NCBI GenBank assembly: GCA_014706295.1
Contig: JACSVZ010000006.1
Span: forward strand, 24,238,629 to 24,302,628
Direction of reading: 5' to 3'
DNA from: Lycocorax pyrrhopterus obiensis
Lineage: Eukaryota > Chordata > Aves > Passeriformes > Paradisaeidae
DNA length: 64,000 bases
The notes below the pieces were generated by a model. The model saw only the letters and a list, made by a program, of their open reading frames with translations, made no database searches and was not told the origin of the DNA. This document shows, piece by piece, positions 1 to 14,459 of the stretch (position 1 is its first letter; every line of letters begins with the position of its first letter). A program made the position numbers and the translations under genes.

Positions 1-3000
1 GATGCTCTGTTTGCAGGGCTTTTGCAGGGCAATTAAGGAAAATGGAGGCATGTCCCCTGTGCAAGAGCTGCAGGAAGCACAGTGTATCAGAAGGCACTTG
101 GATGAAGTTTTCAGAAAGAGGAATGGTAAAACAGTATCTGTCCTTTCACAAAAAATCTCGTTCTATCACAATAGGTAACAAGGCCAGATAGTACCCTGTG
201 AAGGTGCAGTATTTAGAACAAACAAACCATTATACAATTTAACATTTAAAACACATTTAAAAACATTCTATCATCATATTAAACACTCATTAGCTAAGCC
301 TACTCTAGAGGCACAAGACTATCTGTTCATTTTTACAGGTTGCTTTTGCCCTATGAAGGCTTTACTGAGCTTCATGCAACTTCCTGATGTCACCCTCCAG
401 GCACTCCATTATGTCTGTAGTGTTCAGTCTCTCTGGAATCATGTTTAGTGTTGTTTCTACAGCCTAATTTCTTAGCAGGGAAGAGCCCCAGTTTTGCTGT
501 TCTGATGCTGCAGGCTGTGCTCAGTGACTCCCGGCTACAGATACTGTAAAGAGACACCCAGGTTATCTGTAAAGGATCACATTTCATTTCTGCTGATTTA
601 GTCTTCTCTATTCTCATTCGAATTACTTTTTTTAAGAGGTATCTTTAATAGCACTGTACTGAGCTGTGTAGACAGACACACACTTAGGCAGGAGAGCAAT
701 CCTCAAGACCCTTCTCTGATCCATAAGCACCATGGCTCAGAGGAAGGGAGAGAGAAACACTTTAGCAGATTCCCCTCTGTGACCCAGAACATCTGTTGCC
801 CTCCACAAAATCTGCTGAAGTACCTAAAGTATACAGATAACTGCATTTTCTCCACTGGTATATAAATCTGTTTACCAGCACTTCAGGACTTCCCCTCTGT
901 TTATGTGTACCTTTGGGTAACCACTACTGACACTTACAAACTAGGTACCTCCCCACCCTAATTTCCCAAGAAGCAGGGTCTGGTGGGGGAGCACAGAATA
1001 CGCCGGACCTGCACCTCTACCCCATTCCCCTAATTTCACCTCAGGCTGTTTTCAGGGGCTCCACCAGAAGCAGTTAGAGCTGATAATCTACTCATTGGTC
1101 TTCTGTGGCAGCTTTCTGCGCAGAGACAGATGGTAGTTAATAGACTGTATACTCCTCTATTTGCAGACCAATATTCACTTAAACATCCAGGAAAGAAACA
1201 AACTCTTTTGTATTCAATCATTATCAATATACCAACAATAAATGGAAAAGGCGAACCATGCATATATTTTATTAAATTATATGTCTACCCTGCCTTCACT
1301 GTCCACAGCATTTACCTCAGCCACTTTCAGCAATACGTTATAGACAGATATTTTGGCTGGAACGATTTAAATATTTGGAATACAGAACTGAATATCCTAC
1401 TTTTCTTTCAAAATTTGCCATATTACATCAAGCCTGCTGCTGCTGGAACAGACTACAAATATATCGAGCTTAATAACATTCTCTAAGAACCCTAAATCTT
1501 GGTATACAATGCAGAAGGTTTTTTATTGAAAACAAACAACCAAAATGGCCCATTAGGACAGTTAGCCCAGAACCCTGCCTTGCCAGGTTCATTGCTTACA
1601 GTCAGGACCAGAGGTATAATGTAATTATGTGGCTGTGTATCGTGTGGCATCTCGGGAAAATATATCTCATCATAAGCCTGTTTTTCTCTGGTAAAAAGAG
1701 CTTGTGGACAGCTTGATGGCAGGATATGGCTGATCTTTGTGTGTGGCGATAGCCAGACTGATAGTAAGAATTAAAGACAAAACACTGCCATTGCCTGTGA
1801 TTTTATTTAGTTTTGAGTAACATTTTGAGTAATTTTTATATCTAAGGAGCCTGTATATTTGCCCAGACCTATTCAATTTTCACAGTGCTCATTGGCAGGT
1901 TTTTGGCCCATTCCAAGGGACGGATGTTATTATGGGGGAAATATGTACCTGGGACTGCTCCTAATAAGCAGTCCTGGCAGGGTATACAGGCAGGGTTTGT
2001 ATATTTCATCCATGTGTCCAGAAAAAATGACACAGGCCAATTCTATTTACTTATGTTGACAGCTATTTTCTCATAGTATCTTTCATAAATAGCTGAAAAA
2101 GGAAGCAATTTCTTCTTATCTGATTGTTTAATTTTGAGGAGATCTTGAAAGGCTATTAGGTAAAAGTGTTGGACCAAGTAATTTCCTGTCATGCAGTTAA
2201 ACATTCAGGAAGAATTAGTCCCATTCTGATGGAATCAGAGTTTAGAGTATGAATAAGTTTTCATTGGGTTATAGCTTTTGTAAAAAAAAATCTTGCAGCA
2301 GAAATATCTTTAATTAGTACAGTAATTATTAACTTATCAAGAGCAATTTTGATCTTGAACAAGAATTTCCTTTGTGCTGGGGAATTTCTTTCTAAACCTA
2401 CAGGAACTGCATAGAATTGATAGCACTGATTTTCCCAGTTGAAATGTTCTATCAATGAAGCCACTCTGAGCCTCGTGCATGGTATGGACATGGGAAAAAA
2501 GGATCAGAATACAGGGTTTCTGTTACCTCTATAGCTTCCTAGTTTTAGTAATGGGCAAGAGCCACGTTTGCTCAGGATAAGTCAGAAGGTGCCTATGTAC
2601 CAGTGGCTTGGTGACAACTCTCACAGGACAGGTAATCTGCACTGCTAAATTAAAAAGGGCTAGGCAGTATGAGTGACTCCAAATGACCAACATTTGTCCA
2701 CACTGTTTTTCATTTCCTTTACAGATTCTCTTTGAAGAAAATTTATGGAAGTAATCTAAAGCAGAACAAGGACTGAAGGAGGAGCTGGTAGTGTGGACAG
2801 TCTATCACAACTGCTCAAATTCGCTTTCTGAATCTTTTTTATTAAACAGCTTAAATGCCCTCTGCATCATCCTGACCACCCTGGATTTCTGGTGCAATGA
2901 GAAATGATGCTGCGGATTCATCCCATGAATCTTTAAAAAATCATGTTTATACCTTCTGTGTTGTTCTTCGGCGCACACTGTATCTTCAACATTGCTTTAT

Positions 3001-6000
3001 CTAGGGACTGCCAGAAGACTACATGGGATGGATTGCAGAGAGAGGCCAGGAGTCCATACTTCCTGAAACACGTAGGAGAAGTATCTTTGCACATAGGTCT
3101 TTGAATTAAGATTGCTATCACATTTTGTAAGGATATCCTTCAGTAGCCTTACAACAGTTATTAGACTAAAGCACAGGGTTTCTGTAATTTCTCACCTAAT
3201 GATGTAAGTCAGTAGTACAAAAGGAATGAAATTGAACCTCCTCATACATGGGTTCCTGTGGTAGTTTAAACTGTAACTCAAGGTCTATTTCATCTAGAAA
3301 AATATTTGTCTTTTCTAGTTGCTTTTACTTTTAGATTGATAAACACACTGAATCGTGTGGAGACTTTTTTACCTCGATAAATATCTACAAGGAACAAGTA
3401 TGAAACCACTAAACTGATTTTCACTCCTGGTTTTAAAACCAGATATCAAAGTAGCTATCTAGAGACGAGATCTAACCAAAGATTAAACCCAAGTAAACTG
3501 TTTGGTATTAGCCTTAGGAATTTTATCCTTCATAAAATAAAGCTCTACTTTGATACCAGGTGTTAATGCCCTTACTCAAACTGATCTCAGCTGATAGCAT
3601 TACTGAAAACGCTTTCAGTAACTGATAGAAATTGAAACACTATCTCTATTCTTGTATAACTAATACATATGGTAGACATAATTTAAACGGCTTGATACTC
3701 AGTATTCAAATAGGAAAGAAAAACTATTCACACTGATCTCCAGAGCAGAGCAAAATCAGATGACTAGTGACTGAACAAGCTAGGTTCATGAAAACAATCT
3801 TTGAATATTATGGGTTGAATATAAAGAATGCACAGAACAGATCAAATCCAGAATGCAATACTGTATTTCTATTCACTGGATATCAATGTGCCCCTTTTAT
3901 TGGTCTTGCAGAATCTGAGGAAGTCGTGATTAGATGGCATGAGTGTTCCATTTTCAAAAGAATAGATAAATAGCATGAAAGTTCTCTTATGACTTTAAGA
4001 AGAAATTCCCCCCGCACTATTTCTGGTTCCTAGTAAACTTTGCTGTTCTTTGAGAAATACCATTCCTACAAGATATCATGCAATTCTACATCTGCAGATG
4101 CCAGAAATACTGGGATGCCAACACCACTGAAAAAGTCCTTCAATATATTAAATACTTCTCCTAACTATCCTTCTTGTAATAAATATTATTCACTATTCAT
4201 TTCCAGTGACCTTTTTAGCAGTGTTAGATTGTTTTATACTTTAAACAAGAAGAATCTTAGTGTGAGGATCTCCAGTGAAATTTTATGAGGTAATTACGCA
4301 ATAAATGATGAACGTACTATTTGTAGTCATCATTGTTCTGTGTTCTATTGCTTTTGTTATCACTACCTCTAAAGGTCTCAAATGAGGCTACTGAGACTTT
4401 GTTGCATGCTGCACTTGCTCAGATTAAAAGAAATCTTGGTGTTTTCTTTTTTCTTCCTGAGCTTTTGCAGTCTGAGGTCCTGACTGAAGTAGGTGGGGTC
4501 ATATCAGCCAAGGCAAGTGCACCTCTTAGTGCTTACTGAAAAAGTACAAATGTACTGTTCCACTTAGTTTTCAAAAACAATGAGCAGACACAATCCAGTT
4601 TCTGGATAATTCAAAATCTAGATTATCATAAATGAACTTACTTGAAAGGCATGGTAGGAGTTTAATTTTTCACTACACATAGAATACAGACTATCAGATC
4701 ATAATGCTTTAAATCTCCATTAAACTGAACCCTGAGAAAACTGCAGAAACAAGAAATTCACCCATGTTCCTTACCCGTTTACGATGTAAGAGTTCTTGCT
4801 AACTCCAGAATCACAAAATGGATTTCAAAACCAAGGTTACCACTGATTTGCTATGTTACTGAGGTTCATTCACTGGGGTTTACTGAGAGGAAGACTTGAA
4901 TTGCATCTGATACGATATCGTTATCACAACAGAATCAATTGTGAGGTTTTCCAGCACTGACAGGAACATAATGAAAACAGATGTCTTCTGGCCCTGCTAC
5001 CCCTTGCTGAGCAAGATGTGGCATCTTCAGATGAGATGTGAAAACCCAGCTTATTCTTTTGGCATAAAATAATAAATTTGACCACTAACCATGCCTTTCC
5101 CTTTACCTGCTATTTGGTCCTCCATTCTCATTTTTATTAGTTTTGCAGAATTTCATCTCTTCTCTAGGCCATGCACTAGCACACAGGATATCACCCTGAC
5201 AGGAGGATATAAAAGACATTTGTGTCCTCATGATAGGCATGTATTTGACCAAGTAAAGAGGACAACAATCTATTTATTTTCTTACGCTGGTTTTCTCCAT
5301 GTATCACAAGGCTATTTTAAATTATATTCTAATTAGAGATAAAAACACTTAAGGAATAGAAATCTACTAATCTGATGATTCACTCATAATTTTAACATTA
5401 ATCAAAAGTCACAGTTAGATCTCCAAATTCTTATTTATATTCTTTTTTGACTCATCCATGTTTTACTTTTGAATTATTATTTTCCAGTTCTATTGCTATA
5501 TGATAAATCCTTTGATAAGCATATGTAAAGCCAAGACAAATATTCAATTGACACAAGTTTTATTTTGTTTCACGAGCTGGTGCTCACAGGTGAAAATAAT
5601 TAAATTTCATGGTTTATGCCTGAGGCACCTCTAGTATAAAACTGTTGTAAAACATGGAACATATTTAAAAGTTAGAAGCGTACACTGCCACCATGGCATG
5701 GAAAGGTCATTAGACTAGAAAATGTTATCAATATCCATATTTTTTCTGGAAAAACATCTTTAGTTGTTTCTTTTGAGCCGAGGTCTTCATAAAAATGGAC
5801 ACACTAGAAAACATTCTTGAGGAAGCAGGTTCTGTGAGCAGTCAGACCTTTTATGGTTACCATGTTTTGAACTCTACGGGTCTGACAGCATCCTTATCTG
5901 AGTCATGGGCAACTCCACCATGTTATCTGAACAAATGTTTGGTGTCCTGGCCAAAAGTGCCACATCTTTGTTGTGAATTTCAAGAGACAAGCTCTGTGAC

Positions 6001-7754
6001 CTTCTCTCTGTCCATATTTCAGGCTGTTAGCTCAGCTGTACCTTAGGTCCAAAGCATCAATGTGGTACTGAGGAGAAGTTGATCTTGGGACTATAGCTGA
6101 TGAATGAGGTTCTGACTTTCTTGGTGCCCAAAAGAGATCCAAAAGGAAGCCAAAGACTGGAAACTCAGTGAAGTTCGAGAGATTGGTGTTCGGATATTCA
6201 GATGAAAGTCAGGATTTTACCTTGTGCTTGGAGACAGCATTGGCAGATTGTTCTCATGCCTTGTGACTTGTTTTCTAGACACTTCTAAGAGAATTTTGTC
6301 TCCAGCTTGAAAGCAGGGGGCAAATTTTTAGGGAAATTTTAATCATTTGACTATGGAGTCCACTATGGCATCTCATTTTAGTCACAGAACCTCAGAGATG
6401 CTTTTTTACAGACATCTTGCAAAACTGTTTTCTCTCAGAAATTGCAAAATTGCAACATTTTGGAGATTATTAAAATAAAATCACAAAAGAATAAATATGC
6501 ATTATGGAGAAACACTTTTGCTATGAAAAATTAATAATTATTTAGAGTTTTCGTGTATCAGCACTAGCAGCAGCAGTTCTCAAAGGATGCACTAACCACA
6601 GAAATCCTCTTCATTTTGTGGTTTGTTCATAGTGTCCTTTAAAACAAAACAGTAAAAACAATCATGTTTGATGCTGTTCACACCCCCCCAATTAATGGGT
6701 ACAATTAACCCAAACCCTCTAGAGATGATTTCGAGACTTTGTTCTTAACAGCCCAGAAGGAATCATCTGGGTTTTCAAGCTGTATAAATTTACTAAACTC
6801 CATTTTAAGAGTATTCAGATGTTTTAATTCCACTGTTTTCACTGTATCTTACAGATTCTTCTTGTTTCTACTCTAAATACATGATTAGCAATTTATACTC
6901 ATTTATTTTTATATCAACTTCGACCTAACTAGACGCATGCCTGTCTTGCTGATACCTAATACAGAGAAATTCTCTTCTACTGTCCTCTCATAAAATCTGC
7001 TACTCCTCTGAAGAATACAAATCTTTACAATCTGTTTCAGTTCCTTATTTTTTAACTTATATCACCAGCCTACACTCCCTAATATTGAGATTTTTTTCCT
7101 CCTGGCCATTTTAAGAGACTAGGGAAAGGGGTTACAGATGTTCTGCTACAGCATATATTTTTAAAATTTTTATTTTACTTTTACTTGAATTTCTCTGAAT
7201 GGATGACCTCACTGTCATTTTCTTAATTTATTGATGGATATTCTTGCATAATATAAAAAGCTTAGAGAAATATCTTTTATTTATTCAACTTATTTTGGAC
7301 CATGTCAACTTGCAATTGTTTAGCCCAGTGTCATTTTCAACAAATAGTTATATTAGAACATTTTTTATTTCCAAACTCAAGACCGGTGTAGCAGCTCAGC
7401 TTTTTGATGCAGTATTGATGAGGAAGTTTGTGAGCTGTAGTACTTCAGAATAGCTGTGCTGTATGGATACAAATAACCTATATTCTTGTGCCTGTGTCTT
7501 AGAAATCAACACTTCTCATAAGGATGGAATTCATGAAAACATTTATTCTGTTATTAACCTTCACTGTTACTCATCACTTTAACTCCTATGAATCCTTAAG
7601 GCTCCTTATCCTTCAGTACCTCTAAACGATGCCTGCTACTCCATGAGGTACTTGTTATTCTGAAAATGGTGGGTGTCACACCCATCACCAGCTGTTCCAG
7701 TTTCTTCATTTTTGCTGCTTAAGAGTCTCACTTTGCACAAAACCAAACAAATAT
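1..7754. other. Gene-free AT-rich flank, left part
   Basis: No exon, RNA gene or intact mobile element is recognisable here. Open frames are at most 118 codons (1130-1486, +), with no recognisable motif, no CpG island and no adjoining exon-like frame. By conserved synteny with human 4p13 this should be the space between PHOX2B and TMEM33, but the sequence itself does not show that. Confidence 0.6.
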
Positions 7755-7865
7755 TGATTGGAATGGACCCCAGGGACTAGGTGGTCCAACTGCCCTCCTT
7801 GAAGTAGGACTACAGCTGAATCTTGAAAATCTTCAAGGACACAGATTCATATCCTGCTGCATGTA
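7755..7865 (-). mobile_element. CR1 LINE fragment, old
   Basis: Read on the + strand, the segment has the order typical of the reverse complement of a CR1 3' region: a 'ggaatggacc' start, a 'gtggtccaactgcc' block, then a 'cttcaaggacacag' block. It lacks the terminal ATTCTATG repeats and is well diverged. Weaker similarity may run on towards about 8005. The call rests on remembered family consensus, not on an alignment. Confidence 0.6.
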
Positions 7866-10800
7866 AATTATTCTCTCATTTCTTATTGTTCATCTCTCAT
7901 TTGTCAAACACATTCCTGTCACCAAGCCTGCTAGAGCTTTCTTCTTACAGTTCAACATTCTCCACACTGATGTTTCTTTAGCTATTTTAATGCCTCTATT
8001 TCTGTGGTTTTTTGGGATTTATTTTTTAACTGTATTAAAATTAGTATACAAGTGAAACTTTTCTCTTTTCATCTTCTTTTCCCATTTTCTTCTTTTTCCA
8101 CACTGTCAGTCAATCCTAGAGTGCTGCTCAAAATCCTTATAATGAATAACTCTTAGTGGCCAAGCATCTTCCTATGTTTCCTACCTCACTAATCATGAAT
8201 TTACCTGCTGAGGACATTTTCTCATAGCTTCTGCCTCTCCAATGGGTTGCCAGAGGAATTATGCTGAGAACTGTCTGGGTTTCTTTTCCTTTAAGCATCT
8301 TTCCTGGGATATTACCCACGCAGTCATCGAATGTCTGCATTGAATGCAGTCGCATTGGGTGAACTTCCAGAACTTTCTTTCCAGCTCCTGTCAGAATTAT
8401 TTTAAATTTTATATCTGCACATTGTTTCTTGCTGCAGATAAGATTCTGAAGGAATCATGTGATGAGTTTGCCAGACTTTTTAATATTTCAAGGTTTTTAA
8501 TAAAGACCCTCTTCCTAATGTCATCCATGAAGATAAAAACAAAGGTGCCATGTGAGATTTGCAGTGGTCTTGGATCAACTGTAATGTAAAGCAAACTTAA
8601 AGAATATTGGTTTTTTTAAATCTCAGTTTTATCTTTTGATTAGGAGAATTTGCTTACTTTTCAGAACTGTGCAACTGATTGAAATTCTTATCAGGAAGAA
8701 TAAACAGTATAACTCACCAAAAGTCCTATTAAACTTCAGTGAAGAAGCTAAGAGTGAGTGTACTCGGTTTTCTATAGACATACCCTGAATTCCCCGTGTT
8801 TCTCTTCCAAGTAACTGATTGATAATGCATCAACTATTACATTTCAAAAGCTGTCATACATGTCAATAATCTTGCTCTGTGTTTAATTCTTCATTTTACA
8901 TGTGACCTCTCCAGATCGCTTACGATTTCCCTTGTGTAAATGCTAAATATCTCCCTTGAACCTGAACTTCCCTGTATTTTACCTTCCTAATGAAGTAATT
9001 ACTACTGGCTCTATATAAACAAGCAAAGATTGCTAAAGAATAAGTGTTAGATAGGTCATTTCTGCAAAAGTCACAGCAGGGAGGGTTGAATTCAATAAAA
9101 AGTTATGAGCCTCAAAGAATATTCTTCCATTACCAGTCACTCTCGTCAATACATAAATCAGAAGCTTTGTGACTGAGCAAGAAACTTATCCTTGACTTAT
9201 CAAGTAGACTATCTGACTAATTGGTATCCTTGAGGATTTTTATATCTCAGTAAGAACACTTCTGGGCTATGGACAGCTTGATTTCATTCAATTTCATGCC
9301 ACTTCAGCACATGATTAAATCAGATTTAAATGGATGGACTTTACCTATGAGTGTTTGGAAGGACAAATCTAATTAACCTGATTGTCTTTCCATGTGTTCT
9401 TTATCTTTTCTAAGTTTTAAGTTGTTATTGATTATCAGTGGCTACAAAAAACAGTTGGATAAAATATGCATATCCCTTTTTTTTTTTGCAATGATTATAA
9501 CCCTAAATTTAACTAACTTATATAGAATAGAATTAAAAATAGAGGAATTAATTTTATAAATTGGAACACTTGCCTGCTATGTCTCGAATTGGATATGCTG
9601 TGAATGAGTAAATACCAATGAATAAAAACATTTCCACCTCCAAAATAAGCAATAAAGTATCTGTGGAACATGTCAGTGGACATGTCAGTTGACTGTGCTT
9701 AAAATTTAATTTTCAATATCAAATGTTAAAAATACTTCCACATATTCCTATCACGTAATCACCCACCCAGTTTTCTGTGACCAAATTTCTGAATGGGATC
9801 TCACAAACAATGCAGAAAGTTACTGATTTCAGAGTTTACCTGTAGTGCAAAGTGCTTTTGAAAATTCAGCACCGGGAGTATGTATTGAAAGATCAAGAAA
9901 AATTTATGCGATATAATAAATTAGATCGTTCAAACCTACCCTGGTTAGGAAAACATATCAGATTGTGTAAAAAACTGTCCAAAATCAAAAGCTTTTCTCT
10001 GAAGCCTCCTCTAATTTTAATAAGGTCTTCTATATATGCCTGTATACCTTTACTGCCTAGGACATTTATAATGATGGTAAGAGTGCAGATGATACAGACA
10101 GACATAAAGGTCTAAAGATGCTTGTGAATGAAACCAGAGGGAGCTTTGTGGGTGCAGAGAACAAAAAATGTGCAGCTCCTGCATTTGTTGTAGTTGTGTG
10201 AGAAAAGTTTTGTATGTGAATGGGATGCGATTTCTGACATATTGGCTGGTACACTTATATGAAAAGAAGTCTTTGGCTTGTGTCACCTCCAGATAAAAGC
10301 AAAAAATTCCTTGGTGGTTCATTTTTATTCAGTTTATACAGCTTGCAACCCTAATTATTTATCTGCAAACTTCTGCTTGCACTGAATGAGTGGCAGAATG
10401 TAATAATAATATCTCTGCTGAAGAAAACAGGACCACAGATTGTACTGTTATTAGTTTTTAGTTATTAGTGCAGAACCATGTCAAGCATTACTGTCATCAA
10501 TCTTTATGGGGTTTTGCTCAGATCATATAACAGAGAGTATTTTAAAAATGGAATATTTCTTTTCACATTTCTCTGCATGCATAGAGGTAACAGTCCTTGC
10601 TTTGTAACAGAATTTCTTCTTGGGAAAGCTCACAGGTCTGGGGTTTTGTCCCTTGTCCTCGTTTCATTCCCTCATTGTAGCCTGTGATCAGTACAAGATA
10701 AGGAAGCCATTTACCAGCAACCCAGTACTGAGTTCAGCATTGATCAATACACTTTCAGATACTTCTCTGAGCTTGCAAGATGATGCTTATCAATCTTTCC

Positions 10801-13800
10801 TGCTGTGGTATTTATAATCAAGCACTACAGGTAGTCGAAAGTTTACATCTATAATTCACTGTGTTCCTCCATTTGTTGATACAGTCTCTTGCTGCAGATT
10901 TCTAAAATCTTCCTAATCTTCCCTTAATTAATTTTTAAAAGAACACTTGCCTATCTTTCTTTCCATTCTTAAATCTTCAATATTTTTCATGTCCCTAATG
11001 GGTTGGACATTGCAAATAAAATACACTGGCAAGGCTGCTCTCTGATTCAATCACATGACAATCCTTGTGCCATACCTCAAACCTTACAAAAGACATATAT
11101 AAAGTTATCATATTTCTTTGTATAGTCTTAAGCTTACACTTGCAGCTTCTGTGTCATTTATTTTAATAACATAGGGATATAACAAAATGCTGAGAGTTAT
11201 AAAAATGCTGACACAGAAAGCAACTGGAAGAAGTTTTGCACATCTATTTCGCACATCTTCAAAAACCTTGTGGTTTCTCTTTTTCACTGCTTTGGCACAC
11301 ACACTCAGTGATTAAAAGGGTAATGCTTCCAGGAAGGGTGAGTAAATGGAAACTCCAGCTGCAAGGGAAAAGAAAGAAGAACATATTCGATATTGCTACA
11401 GACCATCCAGCAAAAATCACAACACAATCTGGTAGAGACAGAAGACTTCTGTTTCTTTGTCTGAAAAACGCAACAGGCATTTACCCTATGTCCTTTATTG
11501 TTTCTTGAGATTTGGATAGCCAGCTTGAGACAACCACAAACAAGAACCAAATTGTTCATTACAGCTTTGCATAAAAACTTTTTTTATTTTTGCATTATAC
11601 TCTACTGATACAAATAATGGAGCTAGTTTGGCTACGAGAAACTGCAATCCTATCACTCTTGGAGGAATGTTCTCTCTTTTATTTGAAATAAATGAAAACT
11701 ACATACAGATGTCAGCAACAGTACCTTCTTTCAAATCAAGAAGAACGAAAGAGATAAATCATTATCTGAACCTCAAGTGCCCCTTGCTGCAAGGTGATGA
11801 ACACCACCTAAACAATGCTACACCATTGTCTGTTAAAATGATTGAGAATTGATGCCACTGGAGACAAAAGATTGCATGCTTGTGATGGTGATGCTACTAA
11901 AAAGACAATAAAAAATCCAAATTTAAAACAACCTTTAATGCAAAATACTGGTTCTATAAAGTATTTATTATGGCTGTCAAAATGCATTGACTAAGAATTA
12001 TTGTTTATAAAGTTATTTCCATAGTGTCTGTAATGAGGTTCTCAGTAATTCATTTGAAACATCATCAGAGCCTTCTTTGGATATTCAAACTGGCTTCAAA
12101 TTGCCTATGGAGTTTTGCATATGATTTCATCTGAAAACACATAGTGACTAAGAAGAAAACTGACAATGGTGGCTCTGGTGTTATATATTCCATTTCTAGC
12201 CCAGCTATGCTACTGCTTGTGTGCCTACAAGTACGTTACTAACCTTTTTGAACTAAAGTCTTCATTGAACTTCATCTACTTAATGGTGATGTTGTGAGCA
12301 TTAGTAAACTTGCACTGCCTCTGGAGAGTCTCAGCTTCTCAGTCTCAGCCTTGTTTTTCCCCAGAGACATCAAATGGATTAGTGGAAGTAGATGTATATA
12401 TCTGGGCATAAAAGGTCAACATATATCCCTTTGCATCCATAACTTTTTAAATTAGGAGAAAGGTGATCCCAGGTATCGTTACCATCAGAAATTCTCTGAT
12501 AGGTGTGTACATTTATTGGGGGAAAACATGGAAGTGTTAGTTACAATTTCAGCCACGTCCATGCTGATTGTGTTGGACTGCCACAGTGGAGAAATGGGAC
12601 TATATTGCTAATGAGGTAGGTAAGTCCTCAGCAATTACAATGATACTCTTCTAAATATCTGAACTATCAATCACCAATTAAAGCAAACGGGTGCCTTGAT
12701 GGTAGGGAAGAATCCCCTTACAACTGTTGGAAACAAAATCATTAATAACACACAAATCCATTTCTGCTCCTGCTGTCTGCTCAATCAGCAGTGTCATAGC
12801 AGAGAACTGGGAAAAGGAGAAGCCAATAGCCGACACTTGATTTCTAAAGATTTAATGTCTTCTTTCAAGTTAAACTAAACAGTAGCACGATCTGAAGTGC
12901 TCAACAGAAGAGACTGTATCAAACAAGAAGCAACAACAGGTGCAGAACAAAAGAGGAAAGTCAGGAAAATAAGGACTGGTATGAAGAAAAAGGGAACTAG
13001 TTGCAAAGGGCGAAGAGAGACATTTCTTATTAAATCTTCCAAAGTATGACATTTTTTAATCCATTAACTTTCGTAAATAAATAATGGCTTAACATTCTAT
13101 TTCAATGAAATTATGGCAAAACTGTGAAAAACAACTTTTGCTGTTATGACCAAGAGACACTAAACCAGAATCTAGAAATGAATGCTTTGCATACAAGTGC
13201 ATTGAGTACTTCCTAGATTGCAAGTGCTAAGAACTGAAAAAGCACTCTTGCTAAAGACATGCACTTGTCATCCTAGGTTCATTTAAGAAATACAGGTAAT
13301 CTTGAACACTGAACAGATTTTTTTCCCTTGTGACATTTCAATTAAACATTCAGTGGTTTTCATGTTTCAGTTGCATCTAAACAAATCTCCTGGATATATC
13401 AATATTTCATTTTGCAATGGAGTAATCTGGTAATGGTTCAACTTAAACTTACAGGGCTATATTTAAATTCTTTATTTTGGTTTAGCATAAATGTTTGCCA
13501 GAATTTTTATTATACACCTGAGAATGCCCAGCAGACACACTGAGAGTCCTAATTCTCGACTGCTGTTTAGTAAAGTCTCCTCCACCTGCAGAAAAATCGT
13601 CCCAAAATAGGAGGTAGATCTTGTGCCTACTTCTCAGTCATCTTAGTGAGAGATGAATGGTTGGAAGAGAAGTGGAAAATCAGGTTCTGCATCTTCAATT
13701 TAAAAGTGTTAATTAGTCTAAAATTACTTAGATTATTTATAACTGTTATGGTATTAGAATCCCTATCAGCTGACTCTCTTGCTCCTTTCTTGTCAACATA

Positions 13801-14459
13801 CTTAATTACACATTCTTCCTGAGTGTCTTCCAATCAATCTTCACGTTTAATCCCCGTAAGCCAGAAATGAGGCTGACTGCGGATGTTGATTCCAACATCC
13901 TTGGTCACAAGAACGTGTCTTTCTTGCTGTTAAAGAGTAATTGAACTGAAAGCACCTGGGAACGACTAGAACCTGGAGCAGACGGCTTGCTGTCCCGGAA
14001 CCCATGCTGCCAGAAGGGGGAACCTGCTGCACATCCTTGACAGAAAGCCACAAGCACAAACTACATGAAGCCGTAGGAGCCAAAAGTCAAAGGTGTCGGT
14101 CACGAGGCCTGCATTTTGTTTTCTCTTGCTTTGATGCCACTTCAGACGAGTTACAGACTTCCAACTGAGAACAGAAACATGTTCACATAGCTATCCGGCA
14201 CAAATAATTAAAAAAAAAAATCAATATTAAAGGCAAGGGGAAGATTAATGAAGGCAGTATTAAACCTTTCCAAGACCTCGCAAATTACATATGCTACATG
14301 TTGGAGAGTGAGCAGAAGGCTGCTTCTGCTTTGTGCTGTCCAGCTTAGTTGTCCTGTCAGACGTTGCTGATATACCTGTACTTGAGTAAAGCCCCCTAAC
14401 TTTATGGTTTAATGATTATTGATCAAAGATTTCAGAAACTTGTTTCAAAGATCCCACTT
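7866..14459. other. Gene-free AT-rich flank, right part
   Basis: No gene is recognised. The stretch holds only short random open frames, homopolymer runs such as T11 near 9478-9488, and a small 12-bp tandem duplication at 9668-9689. GC content rises only at the far right, where the TMEM33 CpG island begins. Confidence 0.55.
9668..9689. repeat. Short 12-bp tandem duplication
   Basis: The ten-base word acatgtcagt occurs twice, 12 bases apart, separated by gg. It is a minimal local duplication in intergenic DNA with no visible function. Confidence 0.7.

Noticed and set aside
1130..1486. 118-codon open frame in the left flank
   Set aside because: AT-rich composition, no recognisable domain, no CpG island or splice context. 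It looks like a chance frame.
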